Assembly: GCF_014204985.1 (NCBI RefSeq)
Contig: NZ_JACHMP010000001.1
Coordinates: forward strand, 7,130,001 to 7,194,000
From: Streptosporangium becharense
Lineage (GTDB): Bacteria; Actinomycetota; Actinomycetes; Streptosporangiales; Streptosporangiaceae
Length of the DNA: 64,000 nt
Direction: 5' to 3'
The position numbers were made by a program, and so were the translations under genes. Shown here one piece after another: positions 25,353 through 34,077 of this stretch. The notes below the pieces were generated by a model that did no database searches, had not been told where the DNA came from, and saw only the letters and a list, made by a program, of their open reading frames with translations. Position 1 is the stretch's first letter. Each line of letters opens with the position of its first letter.

Positions 25353-26557
25353 GCACCACCGGAGCCGCCACGGCCCCCGCCTACCCCTTCACCCACCGCG
25401 AGACCGTCCTGCACGCACCCAGCGCGCTCACCGAGTGCCGCCGGGAGCCCGCCATGCGGGTGACGCTGCCCAGCGGCGACGTCGTGTGGCTGGTCACCCG
25501 CTACCAGGACGTCCGCGTCCTGCTCTCCGACGAGCGGCTGAGCAGGAACCGCGACCAGCCGGACGCACCGCGCATCACCAAGGACAACTCGATGTTCCAG
25601 GACCCGAACGTGAGCCTGGACCCGCCGGATCACCCGCGCATGCGCAGGCTGGTCGCCAAGGCGTTCACCGCCGCCCGCGTCGAGCGCATGCGTCCGCACA
25701 CCCAGGAGCTCGTCGACCGGCTGCTCGACGACACCGCCGCCGCGGGCCCGCCCGCCGACCTGCACCGGACGCTGACGTTCCCGCTCGCCATCACGACCCT
25801 GTGCGAGCTGCTGGGTGTGCCGGTGGAGGACCAGAAGGACTTCCGGCACTGGACCGACGCCTTCCTGTCCGTCAGCAAGTACACCCCCGAGGAGATCGGC
25901 CGCTGCCGCGGCGAGCTGTTCGCCTACATCGAGCGCCTGGTAGAGGCCAAGACGAACGAGCCCGGCGGGGACCTGATCAGCGCGCTCATCGCGGCCCGGG
26001 ACGAGGACAGCAACCGGCTCAGCCACTACGAGCTGCTGTACTGGGCACAGGGGCTGCTGATGGGCGGGTACGAGACGACCGCCAGCCACCTCGGCGCGGC
26101 GATCGTCACGCTCCTGGCCAACCCCGGCCTGCTGGCCAGGGTCCGCGACGACCTGTCGCTGGTCCCGCAGGCGCTGGAGGAGATGCTCCGCCTGCAGGTG
26201 CTGTTCTCCTCCATGGCGGCGCTGCGCTACGCCAAGGAGGAGATTGAGGTCGGCGGGATGACCATCCCCCGGGGGGCGGGCGTCGTGCTGGCGATGGAGT
26301 CCGCCAACCGCGACGAGACGGTCTTCCCCGACCCCGAGACCCTCGACATCGACCGTCCCAGCCACCTGCACCTGGCCTTCAGCGCCGGACCCCACCACTG
26401 CGCGGGCTCGGCGCTCGCCCGGATGGAGATGCAGACGGCGATCACCTCGCTGCTGCGCAGGTTCCCCACGCTGAAGCTGGCGGTGGACCCGCTGGAGCTG
26501 CGCCGGGCCGAGGGCGGCCTGGTCGAGGGCTTCCTCGAGGTCCCGGTGACCTGGTGA
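25349..26557 (+). CDS. Cytochrome P450 (cluster tailoring enzyme)
   Basis: This 402-residue soluble bacterial P450 has the I-helix oxygen-binding stretch GGYETT, the K-helix ExxR (EEML-R) and the heme loop FSAGPHHCAG with its axial cysteine. It hydroxylates or oxidatively couples a pathway intermediate. Electrons come from the ferredoxin encoded 10 bp downstream. Its ATG overlaps the exporter stop codon, so the two are co-translated. Confidence 0.93.
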   Translation: MSTTGAATAPAYPFTHRETVLHAPSALTECRREPAMRVTLPSGDVVWLVTRYQDVRVLLSDERLSRNRDQPDAPRITKDNSMFQDPNVSLDPPDHPRMRRLVAKAFTAARVERMRPHTQELVDRLLDDTAAAGPPADLHRTLTFPLAITTLCELLGVPVEDQKDFRHWTDAFLSVSKYTPEEIGRCRGELFAYIERLVEAKTNEPGGDLISALIAARDEDSNRLSHYELLYWAQGLLMGGYETTASHLGAAIVTLLANPGLLARVRDDLSLVPQALEEMLRLQVLFSSMAALRYAKEEIEVGGMTIPRGAGVVLAMESANRDETVFPDPETLDIDRPSHLHLAFSAGPHHCAGSALARMEMQTAITSLLRRFPTLKLAVDPLELRRAEGGLVEGFLEVPVTW

Positions 26558-26567
26558 GGAGCGGACC

Positions 26568-26780
26568 GTGCGCGTCGAGGTGAACCCCGACAGCTGCTGC
26601 GGCAGCGGCGTCTGCGTCGTCTCCGCACCCGAGGTCTTCGGCGAGGACGAGGACGGGCTCGTCCGGCTGATCGACCCCGAACCCGCCGGCGACCTGCACG
26701 CCCAGGTCCGCCAGGCCGCCGACCGCTGCCCGACGGAGAGCATCCGCCTGCTGGAGAAGGATCCGGAGCCCGAGCCGTGA
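26568..26780 (+). CDS. Ferredoxin, [3Fe-4S]-type P450 partner
   Basis: This 70-residue acidic ferredoxin has a CCGSGVC cluster motif and a distal cysteine before Pro (RCPTESI), typical of the small 3Fe-4S ferredoxins next to actinobacterial P450s. It delivers electrons to the adjacent P450. The GTG start at 26568 follows AGGAGCGG. Its stop overlaps the next gene's GTG as GTGA. Confidence 0.92.
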   Translation: MRVEVNPDSCCGSGVCVVSAPEVFGEDEDGLVRLIDPEPAGDLHAQVRQAADRCPTESIRLLEKDPEPEP

Positions 26781-27787
26781 ACATGGTGAACACCCAGGTG
26801 AGGCTGGCCGCGCGTCCCGTGGGCCTGCCCGGGGACGGCGACTGGACCGTCACCGAGGAACGTCTGCCGGCGCTGGAGACCGGCCAGGTGCTCGTACGCA
26901 CCCTCTACGTCTCCATCGACCCGGCGATGCGGGGCTGGATGAGGGGCACCCCCTCCTACCTCCCCCCGCTGGGGCTCGGCGACGTCATGCGGGCCTGGAC
27001 GATCGGCATGGTGGAGGACTCCCGCAACACGCTGTTCGCCGAGGGGGAGATCGTCACCGGGATGCTCGGCGTCCAGCGGTACGCCGTCACCGACGGCCGG
27101 GGGGTGACGAAGATCGACCCCGCGGAGGGGCCGGTTTCGGCCCACCTGGGGGTGCTGGGGGTGCCCGGACTGAGCGCCTACATCGGCATGCTGGACATCG
27201 GCCGCCCGCGCGAGGGCGAGACGGTGGTCGTGTCCGCCGCCGCCGGGGCCGTCGGCAACGTGGCCGGCCAGCTCGCCAGGATCCACGGCTGCCGCGTCAT
27301 CGGCGTCGTGGGGGGCCAGGAGAAGTGCCGCCACGTCGTGGAGGACCTCGGGTTCGACGCCGCCGTCGACCGCCGCACCGAGGACGTCGCCGAGGCGCTG
27401 CGGCGCCACGCCCCGCAGGGGGTGGACGTCTACTTCGACAACGTCGGGGGAGAGGTGCTGGACGCGGCGGTCCGCTCCCTCGCCAGAGGCGGGCGGGTGG
27501 TGCTCTGCGGGGCCGTCAGCCAGTACAACTCCGAGAACGGCGTGGGCGGGCTGCCCGGCTACATCAGCCTGCTGATCAACCGTGCCCGGATGGAGGGCTT
27601 CCTGGTCTTCGACCATGCGGACCGCTACCCCGAGGCCCGTGCCCGGCTCCGGGAGTGGGTCAAGGAGGGCAGCCTGAAGGTGGTGGAGGACGTCGTGCCC
27701 GGCCGGGTCGTGGACTTCCCGCGGTTGCTGCTGCGCCAGTTCGACGGCGGCAACACCGGCAAGCTGCTGCTCCGCGTCGAGGACTGA
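26777..27787 (+). CDS. NADP-dependent MDR reductase (leukotriene B4 dehydrogenase/CurA type)
   Basis: This 336-residue MDR protein has YVSIDPAMRGWM near the N-terminus, SAAAGAVGNVAGQLA as the NADP loop, DVYFDNVGGEVLD, and CGAVSQYN. These are hallmarks of the zinc-free enone/alkenal reductase branch. It may reduce a polyketide double bond, as the ActVI enoyl reductases do in actinorhodin-type pathways; that is inference. It is the last gene of the LLM2 operon and is coupled to the ferredoxin gene by a 4-bp overlap. Confidence 0.88.
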   Translation: MNMVNTQVRLAARPVGLPGDGDWTVTEERLPALETGQVLVRTLYVSIDPAMRGWMRGTPSYLPPLGLGDVMRAWTIGMVEDSRNTLFAEGEIVTGMLGVQRYAVTDGRGVTKIDPAEGPVSAHLGVLGVPGLSAYIGMLDIGRPREGETVVVSAAAGAVGNVAGQLARIHGCRVIGVVGGQEKCRHVVEDLGFDAAVDRRTEDVAEALRRHAPQGVDVYFDNVGGEVLDAAVRSLARGGRVVLCGAVSQYNSENGVGGLPGYISLLINRARMEGFLVFDHADRYPEARARLREWVKEGSLKVVEDVVPGRVVDFPRLLLRQFDGGNTGKLLLRVED

Positions 27788-28026
27788 CGCCCGGCCGGAC
27801 GGCGTCCCCGGCGGCCCCGAGGGCGCCGGTCCCGGGTCACTACGGCGTCAGGCGGCGGGCCGGCCGCCGTCCCACAGGGCCTGGTCCGGGTGGGCGAGGC
27901 GACGTGACGGCCGCCGTCGCCCCGCCCACCCGCCAGATCGCTTGCGCCGCCGCTCCGGCAGCCCGCCCGCCGACCCGGCGGACCGTGAACCGCCGGGCCT
28001 CGCCGGTCGCCGGCGCCGCCGGTGGG

Positions 28027-29136
28027 TCAGCCGGTCTGCACGCGCATGGTGAGATCGGTCCCGAGCACGCTCCCGAGCCGGTCGGCCTCGGCCTGGAGCT
28101 GTTTGCGGGGGACGTCGCACTCCTTCCAGACGGTGACCGACAGCGCGCCGTCCTCGGCGTTCCAGGTACCGCAGACCCGGCCCCCGCTCACCACGACGGG
28201 TGAGATCCATCCGGCGGCCTTGCTGATCTCCCCGCGCCGGGCGGAGGGGATGATCGCGGTGTCCTTGGTGCCCGGCCCCAGGACGTACTGGTCGAAGGCC
28301 GGGAGCAGGCGCACCGAGGTGGAGGGGGTGGCCGAGGCCAGGTCGTCGAGGTCCTCGGTGCGCGCGTAGGCCGCCTGCCCCTCGATCTCGACCTTGGTGA
28401 GCCGGTCGCCCAGGTCGGCGACCCAGGAACGCAGGTCGGCCTTGCGCAGGGCGCCGCGGTACAGCCACTGGTCGAACGCCTCGATCGGCGCGGGCCCGTA
28501 GGCCCCGAGGTAGGCGGGGATCGCGACCGCCGCGGCCTCCGCGGGCTCCGGCATGCCCGGCCACTTGGGCAGGTAGGTGTCGGGCCGGGTGAAGGTCACC
28601 CGGCCGCCGTCGGCCGGACCGTGGCACAGCACCCCCTGGAACGCCAGGGGCTTGAGCACCGCGCCCCAGCCGGAGCTCATGTGCTCGGCGATGTTCTCGT
28701 CGCCCGTCTTCTCGATCACCTTCGCGGTCAGTTCCTCGCGGCTGAGCACCTTGCCGTCCAGGACGTGATGGACGGCCTCGCCGATGGCCTCCAGCCGGTC
28801 GAGGGTGACGAAGTTGCGCTGCCAGGAACCCTTCTCCCAGCTGCGGGTCGAGGCCAGCAGGCTCAGGTAGGCGGCGGCCTCCTCGACGGGGAGCAGGTGC
28901 AGGGTGCCGCGCATCGCCCAGGTCTTGACCAGCTTCTTGTCTTCCAGGGCGTCCTTGACGCTCTGGCGGCGCGGTTTACGCTGCCGGACGCCGACCGCCG
29001 TCTGCGCCGAGGAGGCGACCTGCGCCTGCACTCCGCACAGCCGGCTCACGATCGCCACGGCGTCGTCGGTCTCCGGTTCCTCCAGCATCTGCCGGCGCAT
29101 CCGCCAGGCGAGGACGTTGTCCCAGGTGATCTTCAC
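28027..29136 (-). CDS. AlkZ-like DNA glycosylase / winged-helix DNA-binding protein
   Basis: This 369-residue protein belongs to the HTH_42/YcaQ-AlkZ superfamily. It carries the catalytic-type Q-A-Q motif at residues 37-39 (LCGVQAQV), plus the family segments TWAMRGTLHLLP, SSGWGAVLKPLAFQG and LLPAFDQYVLG. AlkZ and relatives such as HedH4 remove bulky alkyl-guanine adducts or unhook crosslinks made by the producer's own genotoxin. The GTG start overlaps the TetR stop as GTGA. The TetR/exporter context beside a type II PKS cluster points to self-resistance and implies a DNA-reactive product. The family assignment is strong; the role here is inferred. Confidence 0.85.
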   Translation of the reverse strand: MKITWDNVLAWRMRRQMLEEPETDDAVAIVSRLCGVQAQVASSAQTAVGVRQRKPRRQSVKDALEDKKLVKTWAMRGTLHLLPVEEAAAYLSLLASTRSWEKGSWQRNFVTLDRLEAIGEAVHHVLDGKVLSREELTAKVIEKTGDENIAEHMSSGWGAVLKPLAFQGVLCHGPADGGRVTFTRPDTYLPKWPGMPEPAEAAAVAIPAYLGAYGPAPIEAFDQWLYRGALRKADLRSWVADLGDRLTKVEIEGQAAYARTEDLDDLASATPSTSVRLLPAFDQYVLGPGTKDTAIIPSARRGEISKAAGWISPVVVSGGRVCGTWNAEDGALSVTVWKECDVPRKQLQAEADRLGSVLGTDLTMRVQTG

Positions 29137-29879
29137 GTGATCTCCTCACTCGGGTGCGGGGCGTGGCGGGCGAGCCCCTCGATGATCAGATCCAGGCCGA
29201 ACTCGTAGCGGGCCTGTCCGTCGCCGGCGATCAGTTCGGCGGCGTGGGCGGTCAGGATCGGGAAGCGATCGGGCGGAAGGCTCGCGTAGTAGTCGCGGAT
29301 CTGCCCGAAGAAGTCGCGTGCGAACTCCGGCACGTCCTTGCCGCTGGCCCGTTGCTGGGCGAGGAAGAGCGACGACTCGTACGTGGCGCCGGAGATGTAG
29401 AGCAGCAGGCGGTCCATGCCCAGGGAGGCGATCCGGACCGGCAGGCCGCCGGCCAGCATGATCGCGAGCATGCCCTCGGAGAGCCGTAGCGTGCCGGGGC
29501 CGGTCGGCACGTTGGCCAGGCCCGCGGCGGCGATGTCGGCGTGCGCCATCAGCACCCGCGCGCAGTCGAGCGCCAGTTCGCGGAGCTGCTCGCGCCAGCG
29601 GGCCGGATCGGGCTCGGGGACCGGGACCTCGCTGATCACGCGCTCGTAGATCAGCTCGATCAGTTCGTCCTTGTTGGCCACGTGGGCGTAGAGGGAGGCC
29701 GCCCCCGTCCCGAGGACCTGCGCGACCTTGCGCATGCTGAGCGCCTCCAGGCCCTCGGCGTCGAGGACGGACAGGCCGGCCTCCACGATCGCCTCCAGGG
29801 TCAGCGGCTGCCTGAGCGGCGCGCGAACCCGGGTTTTTCGCCAGGGCGGCTGAGGTATGGCTGTCGCCTGGTGCTCCAT
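29133..29879 (-). CDS. TetR family transcriptional regulator
   Basis: This 248-residue repressor has an N-terminal HTH (LTLEAIVEAGLSVLDAEGLEALSMRKVA split across helices, then GTGAASLYAHVANKDEL) and a TetR_C-like ligand domain. It is divergent from an MFS exporter, with a palindromic operator between them, and upstream of the AlkZ-like gene with a 4-bp overlap. It probably derepresses exporter and glycosylase when it binds the toxic product. Confidence 0.93.
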   Translation of the reverse strand: MEHQATAIPQPPWRKTRVRAPLRQPLTLEAIVEAGLSVLDAEGLEALSMRKVAQVLGTGAASLYAHVANKDELIELIYERVISEVPVPEPDPARWREQLRELALDCARVLMAHADIAAAGLANVPTGPGTLRLSEGMLAIMLAGGLPVRIASLGMDRLLLYISGATYESSLFLAQQRASGKDVPEFARDFFGQIRDYYASLPPDRFPILTAHAAELIAGDGQARYEFGLDLIIEGLARHAPHPSEEIT

Positions 29880-29892
29880 GCGAACATCGTAC

Positions 29893-29921
29893 TTGACACG
29901 AACAGTGTTCGTTAATAAAAC
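29893..29921 (+). promoter_or_regulatory. Promoter with TetR operator palindrome upstream of the MFS gene
   Basis: TTGACA (29893-29898) and TAAAAC (29916-29921) are 17 bp apart. The spacer holds a perfect 15-bp palindrome at 29898-29912 (ACGAACA-G-TGTTCGT). A further related half-site (ACGAACA) lies at 29934-29940. Repressor binding here would block the polymerase. Confidence 0.65.
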
Positions 29922-29976
29922 GATGCTTGCTCAACGAACACCATTCGACATATCGAGCACTGATCGGAGCCTTTCG

Positions 29977-31455
29977 ATGGCCCACGATAAGAACGCGACC
30001 TCCCCGGGCGCGCAGCCCGGAGCCCCGCACCGCTGGAGGTGGGCGGCGCTCTTCGTGATCCTCGCCGCGCAGGTGATGGACCTGCTCGACGCGCTCATCG
30101 CCACCATCGCCTCGCCGGTGATCCAAACGGACCTCGGGGGTTCCTCCAGCCTGATCCAGTGGATCGGGGCCGGCTACACCCTCGCGCTCGGCGTCGGCCT
30201 CATCACCGGAGGCCGCCTCGGCGACATCTACGGGCACCGCCGCATGTTCCAGCTCGGCCTCGCCGGGTTCACGCTGGCCTCCCTGCTGTGCGGCCTGGCC
30301 TCCTCCCCGGAGATGCTGGTCGCCGCCCGGGTCCTGCAGGGACTGGCCGGAGCCCTGGTGATCCCGCAGGGGCTCAGCATGATCAAGCAGATGTTCCCGC
30401 CGCAGGAGCTGGGCGCCGCCTTCGGCGCCTTCGGGCCCGTCATCGCCCTGTCGTCCGTGGGCGGGCCCATCCTGGCCGGATGGCTGATCCAGGCCGACCT
30501 CTTCGGCACCGGCTGGCGGATGATCTTCCTGATCAACCTGCCGGTGGGGGTGCTCGCCCTCGCCGGGGCGTTCCGCTTCCTGCCCCGCCAGACCGAACGC
30601 ACCGCCTCCAACCTGGACATCCCCGGCATGCTGCTCGTCTCGGCGGCGCTGTTCATGCTGATCTTCCCGCTCGTGCAGGGGCGGGAACTGGGCTGGCCGC
30701 TGTGGACGTTCGCCTCGATGATCGGCTCCCTGGCCGTGTTCACCGCCTTCTGGCGCTACGAGATCGCCAGGCAGCGCGCCGGCCGCGACCCGCTGGTCAT
30801 CCCCGGCCTGTTCCGCAAACGGGCCTTCAGCGGCGGCCTGGTCAGCGGGCTGGCGTTCTTCACCGGAACCGTCGGCTACTCCCTCGTCTTCAGCATGTAC
30901 GCCCAGTTCGGGCTGGGCTACTCGCCGCTGAAGACGGGCATGTCGTTCCTCGCGCAGGCGATCGGCACGGTCATCGGGTTCGGCCTGGTCAACGCGGGTC
31001 TCAACGCCCGCCTGGGCCGCAAGCTGATCCACCTGGGTGCGGTGATCATCATGCTGGGCGTGGCGGGCGTCGGCCTGACCGCGTACCTGGCGGGCCGGGG
31101 AGTGACGCCGTGGCAGCTCACCCCCGGCCTGGTCCTCACGGGCATCGGCGTCGGCCTGCTCATGGCGCCGTTCTTCGACATCATCCTCGCCGGGGTGGAG
31201 GTGCACGAGATCGGCTCCGCCTCCGGCGCGCTCACCGCGACGCAGCAGATCGGCGGGGCCTTCGGCATCGCCGCGCTGGGCACGATCTTCTTCGGCCTGA
31301 CCGGCGGCGGGTGGGCTCCGCTGTCGGCCTTCCTCGTCGCGATCTCCGTCACCCTCGTCGGCCTGGTCGCCACGTTCTTCCTGGCCTTCCTGCTGCCCCG
31401 CTCGGCACGTGAGCAGCAGGACTGGCAGGGACAGGGGCAGACGCAACCGGCCTGA
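29977..31455 (+). CDS. MFS transporter, DHA2 family multidrug exporter
   Basis: This 492-residue membrane protein has DHA2 features: MDLLDALIATIASPVIQ in helix 1, WIGAGYTLALG, GGRLGDIYGHRRMF (motif A) and a proline/glycine-rich antiporter helix (FGAFGPVIALSSVGGPILAG). It likely pumps out the compound sensed by the divergent TetR. The ATG at 29977 is chosen; upstream in-frame codons would run through the operator. It is the second exporter of the cluster region. Confidence 0.92.
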   Translation: MAHDKNATSPGAQPGAPHRWRWAALFVILAAQVMDLLDALIATIASPVIQTDLGGSSSLIQWIGAGYTLALGVGLITGGRLGDIYGHRRMFQLGLAGFTLASLLCGLASSPEMLVAARVLQGLAGALVIPQGLSMIKQMFPPQELGAAFGAFGPVIALSSVGGPILAGWLIQADLFGTGWRMIFLINLPVGVLALAGAFRFLPRQTERTASNLDIPGMLLVSAALFMLIFPLVQGRELGWPLWTFASMIGSLAVFTAFWRYEIARQRAGRDPLVIPGLFRKRAFSGGLVSGLAFFTGTVGYSLVFSMYAQFGLGYSPLKTGMSFLAQAIGTVIGFGLVNAGLNARLGRKLIHLGAVIIMLGVAGVGLTAYLAGRGVTPWQLTPGLVLTGIGVGLLMAPFFDIILAGVEVHEIGSASGALTATQQIGGAFGIAALGTIFFGLTGGGWAPLSAFLVAISVTLVGLVATFFLAFLLPRSAREQQDWQGQGQTQPA

Positions 31456-31519
31456 CGACCGCCCGCCCCGCCCCACCCCGTCTCGGGGCGGCAGGCGGCG
31501 ACGAGCCGGGGAGCGGCGT

Positions 31520-31756
31520 TCAGCGGGCGGCCAGGCGGTTCGCTTCCTCCCTGGAGACGTCGTACGAGGCGCCGCAGAACGCGCACTGCATTCCGTATCT
31601 CGTGCGGACCCGGAACAGCGGCACGAAGAACAGGCTGAACCTGGTGACCCGTTCCGACAGGACCTGCGCGGCGGTGTTCCCGCAGGACGGGCAGCGCAGG
31701 GGCAGCGCTCCCAGCCGGTGGACGGCGGTGCGGAGACCGAAGATGAACAGCATCAC
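31520..31756 (-). CDS. Zinc-ribbon domain protein
   Basis: This 78-residue protein has two CxxC pairs (RCPSCG and QCAFCG) separated by a hydrophobic stretch (TRFSLFFVPLFRV). The pattern is common in small actinobacterial zinc-ribbon proteins that may be membrane-associated. Its function is unknown. It is convergent with the MFS gene, 64 bp away, with a C/G-rich imperfect hairpin between them. Confidence 0.75.
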   Translation of the reverse strand: MMLFIFGLRTAVHRLGALPLRCPSCGNTAAQVLSERVTRFSLFFVPLFRVRTRYGMQCAFCGASYDVSREEANRLAAR

Positions 31757-31831
31757 CCAGCCCTACCCCGGAACGGACGCCTATGCGCGGTCCACGAAGG
31801 CACCCGTTCCGGGGCGGGTGCCGCGCCGCTC

Positions 31832-32368
31832 CTATTCGATGAAGGTGTTCGCGACGATGATCATCAGTCCCAGCAGCATGTAGACACCCCCCACCCGGCA
31901 GGCGACCCCCCAGGTGCCGCCGGAGACCCGGGAGGCCCACGCACCCAGGCAGAACAGGACGACCGCGTTGACCACCAGGACGACGTTGACGCCGGTATAG
32001 GCGTTCCACCAGCCCGCGAAGGCCCCCAGGAGCGCCCCCATGGTGGGCAGCGTGGCCGCGACCAGGGGCCACTCGCCCAGCACCGAGCGCAGCGTCTGCG
32101 TGGTCGTCTCCTCGGTCGCGGCGTGGTGGGCCACGGCGTGGGCGTACCCGTGCGCGACGGCCGCCGCGACCGCGGAGATCAGCACCCACAGCGCGTCATG
32201 GCCGGGATCGGGAGGGGTGTCGGCCTGGTCCAGGGCCGCCGCCAGGCCACTGGCCAGAACGGCGCCATAGACGCCCCCGGACAGCAACTGCTCGGGCGGC
32301 CGGCGCAGCAGTCGGCGCAGCGCGGCCCGGAACGTGCGGGGCGTAGGACGATCGGCGCTGTCGGGCAT
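31832..32368 (-). CDS. Integral membrane protein of unknown function
   Basis: This 178-residue protein (ATG at 32368) has about five hydrophobic helices: LLSGGVYGAVLASGLAAAL, ALWVLISAVAAAVAHGYAHA, a PTMGALLGAFAGW helix, VVLVVNAVVLFCLGAW and GGVYMLLGLMIIVANTF. The histidine-rich HGYAHAVAHHAATEE segment could bind metal. The family is not recognised. An upstream in-frame start at 32497 is possible, but the extra 43 residues look non-conserved. Confidence 0.65.
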   Translation of the reverse strand: MPDSADRPTPRTFRAALRRLLRRPPEQLLSGGVYGAVLASGLAAALDQADTPPDPGHDALWVLISAVAAAVAHGYAHAVAHHAATEETTTQTLRSVLGEWPLVAATLPTMGALLGAFAGWWNAYTGVNVVLVVNAVVLFCLGAWASRVSGGTWGVACRVGGVYMLLGLMIIVANTFIE

Positions 32369-32738
32369 GGTCTCGCTCGTGGCCAAGGGGCAGGACGCCA
32401 CTACACCTACCAGCCCGTCCGCCGCGTCCGGTGGAGCCGCGCCGTCCGGTCCGCCCACCGCGTTCGGCCTGCTCACCACCCCTGGCCCGCTCGTCATGCC
32501 TGGTCCGGCCTCGCCGTCCGGCGGCCGGGCTGACCGGGGCAGGTCGGTCGGGCCCGGGCGGACCGGGCGAGGATGCGCCGACCGGATCCCGCAGTGGCCT
32601 CAAGCGGACACCGCCTCCGCGGCCGGATGCGTATTTATCCATGGTCGGCCGCACCCGGACCGGGGAACATCGCGAAATCGGCCGGGCGTGACTCCGCCCC
32701 GCCGCACGTGCGATGGACACCCGAGGGCGGGAGCGTCG

Positions 32739-33737
32739 ATGGGGCCGACAGGACAGGAGCGGGAGCGGATCCCGCTCGGCAACAGGCCGGTTTTCGACAC
32801 CGTGGATCTCGACGAGGCACGCGAGCGTGTCTCCGCGGTGTTCTGCCCGCACCGGCTGGAGCTCACCGGGGGCACGCCGGGCCTGGCCGCGCGCCTCAAC
32901 TCGACCCGGCTGGGCGGCCTGCGGGTGAACTACCTGGACTACGGGGCCGCCGTCCGCATCGAACCGGGTGAGCTGGAGACCTTCTTCCTGGTGCAGATCC
33001 CGCTGGCCGGGCGGAGCCTCATCCGGTGCGGCGGCCAGGAGATCGTCTCGGCACCCGGGCTGGCCTCCCTGCCGTCCCCATCGGAGCACCTCGACATGCG
33101 CTGGGAGGCGGGCTGCCCGCAGCTGATCGTCAAGTTCGACCGGCCCGCCGTCGAGGGTGCGCTGGAGTTGATGCTCGGGGAGCCGCTCGACCGGCCGATC
33201 GTCTTCGACCTGGGCGTGGACATGACCTCGGGCTGGGCACGGGCCTGGCGGGCGATGATCGATCTCGTGGTCGGAGAGGCCGACCACGACGACGGGCTCG
33301 CCGCGCAGCCGCTGGCCGCCGCCCACCTGGAGAATGCACTGCTCAGCTCGCTGCTCACGGGGCAGCCGTCGAACTACCGGGAACGGCTGCGCGCTCCCCA
33401 GGCCCCCGCGTTGCCGAAGGTGGTGCGCCGGGCGATGGAGTTCATCGAGGGCCACGCCGACCGGCCGCTGACGACCGAGGAGGTCGCGCGCGCCGTGGCG
33501 GTCAGCGGTCGTTCGCTCCAGGAGGGGTTCCGCCGCCACCTCGGCCTGAGCCCGATGGCCTACCTGCGGGACGTCCGCCTGGACCGGGTCCACGAGGAAC
33601 TGGCGACCGGCGACCCGGCCCGGTGCACCGTGACGGGGGTGGCGGCGCGATGGGGCTTCTCGCACCAGGGGCGGTTCGCCGCGCTCTACCGTGAGCGCCA
33701 CGGCCGGTCGCCGTCCCACACCCTTCGCGGCTGCTGA
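32739..33737 (+). CDS. AraC family transcriptional regulator
   Basis: This 332-residue protein has an AraC_binding_2-type N-terminal sensor (residues about 20-190) and a C-terminal double HTH (VRRAMEFIEGHADRPLTTEE, then ARWGFSHQGRFAALYRE and HGRSPSHTL). It lies directly upstream of the StyA/StyB-like pair in the same direction, so it is the likely regulator of that pair. The ATG at 32739 follows a GGGAG ribosome-binding site. Confidence 0.88.
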   Translation: MGPTGQERERIPLGNRPVFDTVDLDEARERVSAVFCPHRLELTGGTPGLAARLNSTRLGGLRVNYLDYGAAVRIEPGELETFFLVQIPLAGRSLIRCGGQEIVSAPGLASLPSPSEHLDMRWEAGCPQLIVKFDRPAVEGALELMLGEPLDRPIVFDLGVDMTSGWARAWRAMIDLVVGEADHDDGLAAQPLAAAHLENALLSSLLTGQPSNYRERLRAPQAPALPKVVRRAMEFIEGHADRPLTTEEVARAVAVSGRSLQEGFRRHLGLSPMAYLRDVRLDRVHEELATGDPARCTVTGVAARWGFSHQGRFAALYRERHGRSPSHTLRGC

Positions 33738-33960
33738 CGTCCCCTCGCGTCCCTCCGCGTCTCCTTGCGTCCTTCCGTGTCTCCTCACGCCCCTCCGCGT
33801 CCCCTCGTGCCCTGTCCCTTCGCGTCCTTGTCTCCTCGCGCGTCCGTCTCCTCGCGCGTCCGTCTCCTCGCGTCCGTGTCTCGTGTGCCTCCGTCTTCTC
33901 TTCGCGTCGTCCCCGCGCGTCCCCGTCTCTCACCGGCACCCGTCCGGAATCCCGCGCCGG
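33738..33960. repeat. Polypyrimidine low-complexity tract with degenerate tandem repeats
   Basis: Between the AraC gene and styA-like gene the plus strand is almost all C and T, with CGCG steps. It is built of degenerate units resembling GCGTCTCCTC. The region around 33829-33890 contains about three copies of a 17-bp unit (CGCGTCCGTCTCCTCG-like). The strand asymmetry is extreme for intergenic DNA. Together with the styA leader it makes up the 340-bp gap; no gene is supported. Confidence 0.6.
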
Positions 33961-34077
33961 ACGGACGGAACCCGCGCTGAGCGGATGGCCCGCCGGACAC
34001 CCCCCGCCGTACCTTTTCATCAGGCGCCTACCGGTCAACCCCACCCACTGCGAGACCCATGGAAAGGACAGATCATC

